Of a DNA stretch of 14,061 nucleotides, positions 12,185 to 14,061 are shown piece after piece. Where the stretch lies: assembly GCA_964521195.1 (NCBI GenBank), contig CAZFRE010000016.1:1-14061 (forward strand), in the 5' to 3' direction. The position numbers and the translations under genes are program-made. The notes under the pieces are model-generated. The model made no database searches and was not told the origin of the DNA. It worked only from the letters and a program-made list of their open reading frames with translations. Numbering within the stretch: position 1 is the stretch's first letter; every line of letters begins with the position of its first letter. The stretch is from CAWDNM01 sp964521195 (lineage in GTDB: Bacteria; Actinomycetota; Coriobacteriia; Anaerosomatales; JAAXUF01).

Positions 12185-13975
12185 CTACGGCGAGCCGAGC
12201 AGCTGCTCCATCGATAGCCTGAGGTCGTCGGGGAGCGGGAAGCTCAGCGCTGACTTGGCGTACGTGCGGGCATCATCGTCGAGCCCGCGCCGTCGAGCGT
12301 CGTCTGCCGCGAGTGCCCACCAGATTCCCGAGGTCGGGTCTGCTTGCGCCCCGTTCTGGGCGAGTGCCCGGACGGTTTCGAATGACGCGGTCTCTGTGCC
12401 CGTGAGCGCTCGGGTGGCGATGAGCTGCGCGGCCGCGGAGTCAACCCGCCACGTGGTGTCAGGTTCACTGGCCGAGAGGATCTGGCGGAGCAGGTCCGCC
12501 GCTTTCGGGTCTGCGACCTGCGGCGTGAGCTGTCGGATCGCCAGCACCGCGTACGCGGGGTCGGGCCAGCGGGTGTACTGCTCGGCGAGGATCGTGGGGT
12601 CCGGTGAGGTCTGCATCCGAGCATACGTCGCCATGCTCGGGAGCGCGGCGATCGCCAGTCCGCCGAGGAGAAGCGCGGCGCACGCGAGGAATCCGCCGGG
12701 GATGACGACCGCCCATCGCCCGCTCAAGGGGCCGGGCCACGACGGTGCGGTGCGCGGGTCGGTCGGGGCTGCGCCGAGCATCGCCCCGACACCTGCGAGC
12801 GCCACCAGTACCGAGGCAGGGGTGAGCCACGCCACGAGCCCGGCACCGACCAGGGCCACAGGCATGGACGCGACGAGCGCCGTCGAGAAGCGGCTCGGCT
12901 TGCGCTGGGCCGCATCCACGGCCGCCCACGTCAGTGCCACGAGGGCGACCGTTACGCAGAGCACGCCGACGGGCCCCGCGCCCAGCGCGACCGCGAGCAC
13001 CACGTTGTGGGGATCGAACGCTCCACTGCCGCCGCTCGTCGTGACCGCGACCCAGGCGGAGTACTGCTCGAGTCCCGAGCCCGTGAGTGGGGCTTGACCG
13101 AGCTGAGCCACGGCGCTGCGCCAGACCGCGTCGCGATCGGTTCCTACAGTGGCCAGCAACTGCTGGATCGGTCCGCCAAGCATGCCAGTGGCAGCCAGTG
13201 CGGCGGCGACGGTCGCGCACAGGGCGAAGGCAGCGGGGGCGAGAGCGAGTGCGACCCGAGGTCCGCGCCCAGCGGGTACCCGCGCTATCGCGGTTGCGAA
13301 GAGCAGCGCCGTGCAGAAGGCGAGCGCGCCTGCCCGGGAACTCGACGCGAGCATCCCGGAGGCGAGGAGCCCGAGCGCACCGTACGCGGCTGCGCGCTCG
13401 AGGCGACTGCGCGAGATGAGGATCCAGGCGATCGTGGAGAGGGCTGCGATGGCCGCGAACTCGCCGTACGACGTGGAGTTCTCGAACTGCCCGGCCGCTG
13501 CTCCTTGCGCGCGCGCCAGGCCACGAGTGAGCGCCTCGACATGAAGTGCCAGCGAGTAGGTCGCTCCAGCGAGCGAGGTCACGATGAGCGTCGACCGCAG
13601 CGCCTTCTGGTCAGCGCCGAGAAGCCCAGCAAGGAGCCACACACCGCCGAGCGCCCAGAGCGCCGTCCCATTGTGCTGTCCCACTGCTCCTACGAACGAG
13701 ATCGCCGGTCGTGCCGAGAAGGCCGAAGTCAGCGAGAAGACCGCGATGGCCAGCGAGGTCGCCATCAGGCTGACGGTCACAGGAGTTGTGAACGTTCGCG
13801 CCCCGCCGAACAGGCCGGCGATCGCCAACGAGGCCCCAACGACACACCCCACCGCCGTCACGACGCTCGCGTTCAGCCAGTACGAGCCGGCGAAGGTGCA
13901 GGCCAACGTGAGCCCGACTCCCCACGGCAACAGGCGGGCGACGAGAGCACGCTTCGCCGTTGCTTTGGCCGTCAT
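12185..13975 (-). CDS. O-antigen ligase / polymerase family membrane protein (Wzy_C-like) with a C-terminal soluble domain
   Basis: The 596-residue product has about 11-13 hydrophobic segments up to roughly residue 440. Family signatures: an ENSTSYGEF segment (about 165) where members carry a GxFxNxN-type loop, SSSRAGALAF (SRAG at 213-216), and a large external loop with RDAVWRSAVAQL, PLTGSGLEQY and DPHNVVLAVAL (DPHN at 321-324). The last 140 residues are soluble, Ala-rich and helical, TPR-like in look, as in several ligases of this family. Such enzymes join or polymerise lipid-linked glycans at the outer face of the membrane; the actual glycan is unknown. ATG 13975 overlaps the upstream stop codon (ATGA) and is preceded by GGAGCGGAG, so it is co-translated with the glycosyltransferase-like gene at the window edge. 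Its stop is ten bases from the convergent leuB stop. Confidence 0.85.
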   Translation of the reverse strand: MTAKATAKRALVARLLPWGVGLTLACTFAGSYWLNASVVTAVGCVVGASLAIAGLFGGARTFTTPVTVSLMATSLAIAVFSLTSAFSARPAISFVGAVGQHNGTALWALGGVWLLAGLLGADQKALRSTLIVTSLAGATYSLALHVEALTRGLARAQGAAAGQFENSTSYGEFAAIAALSTIAWILISRSRLERAAAYGALGLLASGMLASSSRAGALAFCTALLFATAIARVPAGRGPRVALALAPAAFALCATVAAALAATGMLGGPIQQLLATVGTDRDAVWRSAVAQLGQAPLTGSGLEQYSAWVAVTTSGGSGAFDPHNVVLAVALGAGPVGVLCVTVALVALTWAAVDAAQRKPSRFSTALVASMPVALVGAGLVAWLTPASVLVALAGVGAMLGAAPTDPRTAPSWPGPLSGRWAVVIPGGFLACAALLLGGLAIAALPSMATYARMQTSPDPTILAEQYTRWPDPAYAVLAIRQLTPQVADPKAADLLRQILSASEPDTTWRVDSAAAQLIATRALTGTETASFETVRALAQNGAQADPTSGIWWALAADDARRRGLDDDARTYAKSALSFPLPDDLRLSMEQLLGSP

Positions 13976-14061
13976 CTCCGCTCCGAGAGCGCCTCGGCGT
14001 ACAGCCGATCGTACTCGTCGATGATCTGCGGCAGGGCGTACTCCGCGAGCGCGCGCTCGCG
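13972..14061 (-). CDS. C-terminal end of a probable glycosyltransferase (rest outside window)
   Basis: Read on the minus strand from the window edge, 29 residues are open before a TGA at 13974-13972: about RERALAEYALPQIIDEYDRLY, then AEALSERR. Helical tails of the type ALAEY...IIDEYDRLY are usual at the C terminus of GT4-type glycosyltransferases, where the sugar-nucleotide domain ends. The stop overlaps the polymerase start by ATGA. Together they suggest a surface-polysaccharide operon continuing to the right. The fragment is short, so the family call is tentative. Confidence 0.55.
   Translation of the reverse strand, partial: RERALAEYALPQIIDEYDRLYAEALSERR

Noticed and set aside
1..14061. 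CRISPR array, insertion sequence, prophage, integrase or toxin-antitoxin genes
   Set aside because: No spaced direct repeats, transposase or phage-type proteins, or small paired genes were found on either strand.

Overview
The window is 14 kb of GC-rich chromosome with a strong C/G bias at third codon positions, dense gene packing and GTG starts. It encodes secreted and membrane-bound multihaem c-type cytochromes together with the System II (ResB/ResC) cytochrome c maturation machinery. A Gram-positive-like, high-GC anaerobe, for example a deep-branching Coriobacteriia-type actinobacterium, fits this best. That placement is inference from composition and gene content; there is no rRNA or marker gene here to prove it.

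Layout, left to right. (1) 1-960: 3' end of a secreted multihaem cytochrome, followed by a strong hairpin terminator and then a separate perfect palindrome. (2) About 1211-4652: a tightly packed operon of lipoprotein, ResB, ResC and a small His-bearing membrane protein, with GTGA stop/start overlaps between the first three. (3) 4767-6287, minus strand: a B12-binding radical SAM enzyme, convergent with the operon and separated from it by two hairpins. (4) 6590-7369: a secreted, lysine/tyrosine-rich two-domain protein with a long structured leader and a 14-bp-stem terminator. (5) 7429-7658: no gene, but a 12-bp tandem repeat array between two terminators. (6) 7725-8453, minus strand: a lipoprotein with a Gly-Ser-Asn linker. 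(7) 8728-10969: two adjacent membrane-anchored cytochromes, one with 12 CXXCH motifs, the other with 10 CXXCH plus a CX4CH and a CXCH. (8) 11056-12174: leuB. (9) 12185-14061, minus strand: an O-antigen-ligase-like polymerase overlapping the end of a probable glycosyltransferase, the edge of a surface-polysaccharide locus.

How they fit together: ResB and ResC would move haem across the membrane and attach it to the CXXCH motifs of the cytochromes at both ends of the left and central region. The pair at 8728-10969 looks like an inner-membrane electron conduit: a NapC/NrfH-like quinol-side entry followed by a second anchored haem wire. It could pass electrons to secreted cytochromes such as the one at the left edge. 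This pair is the best candidate for something poorly described. No CRISPR, rRNA, tRNA, insertion sequence or prophage gene was seen.
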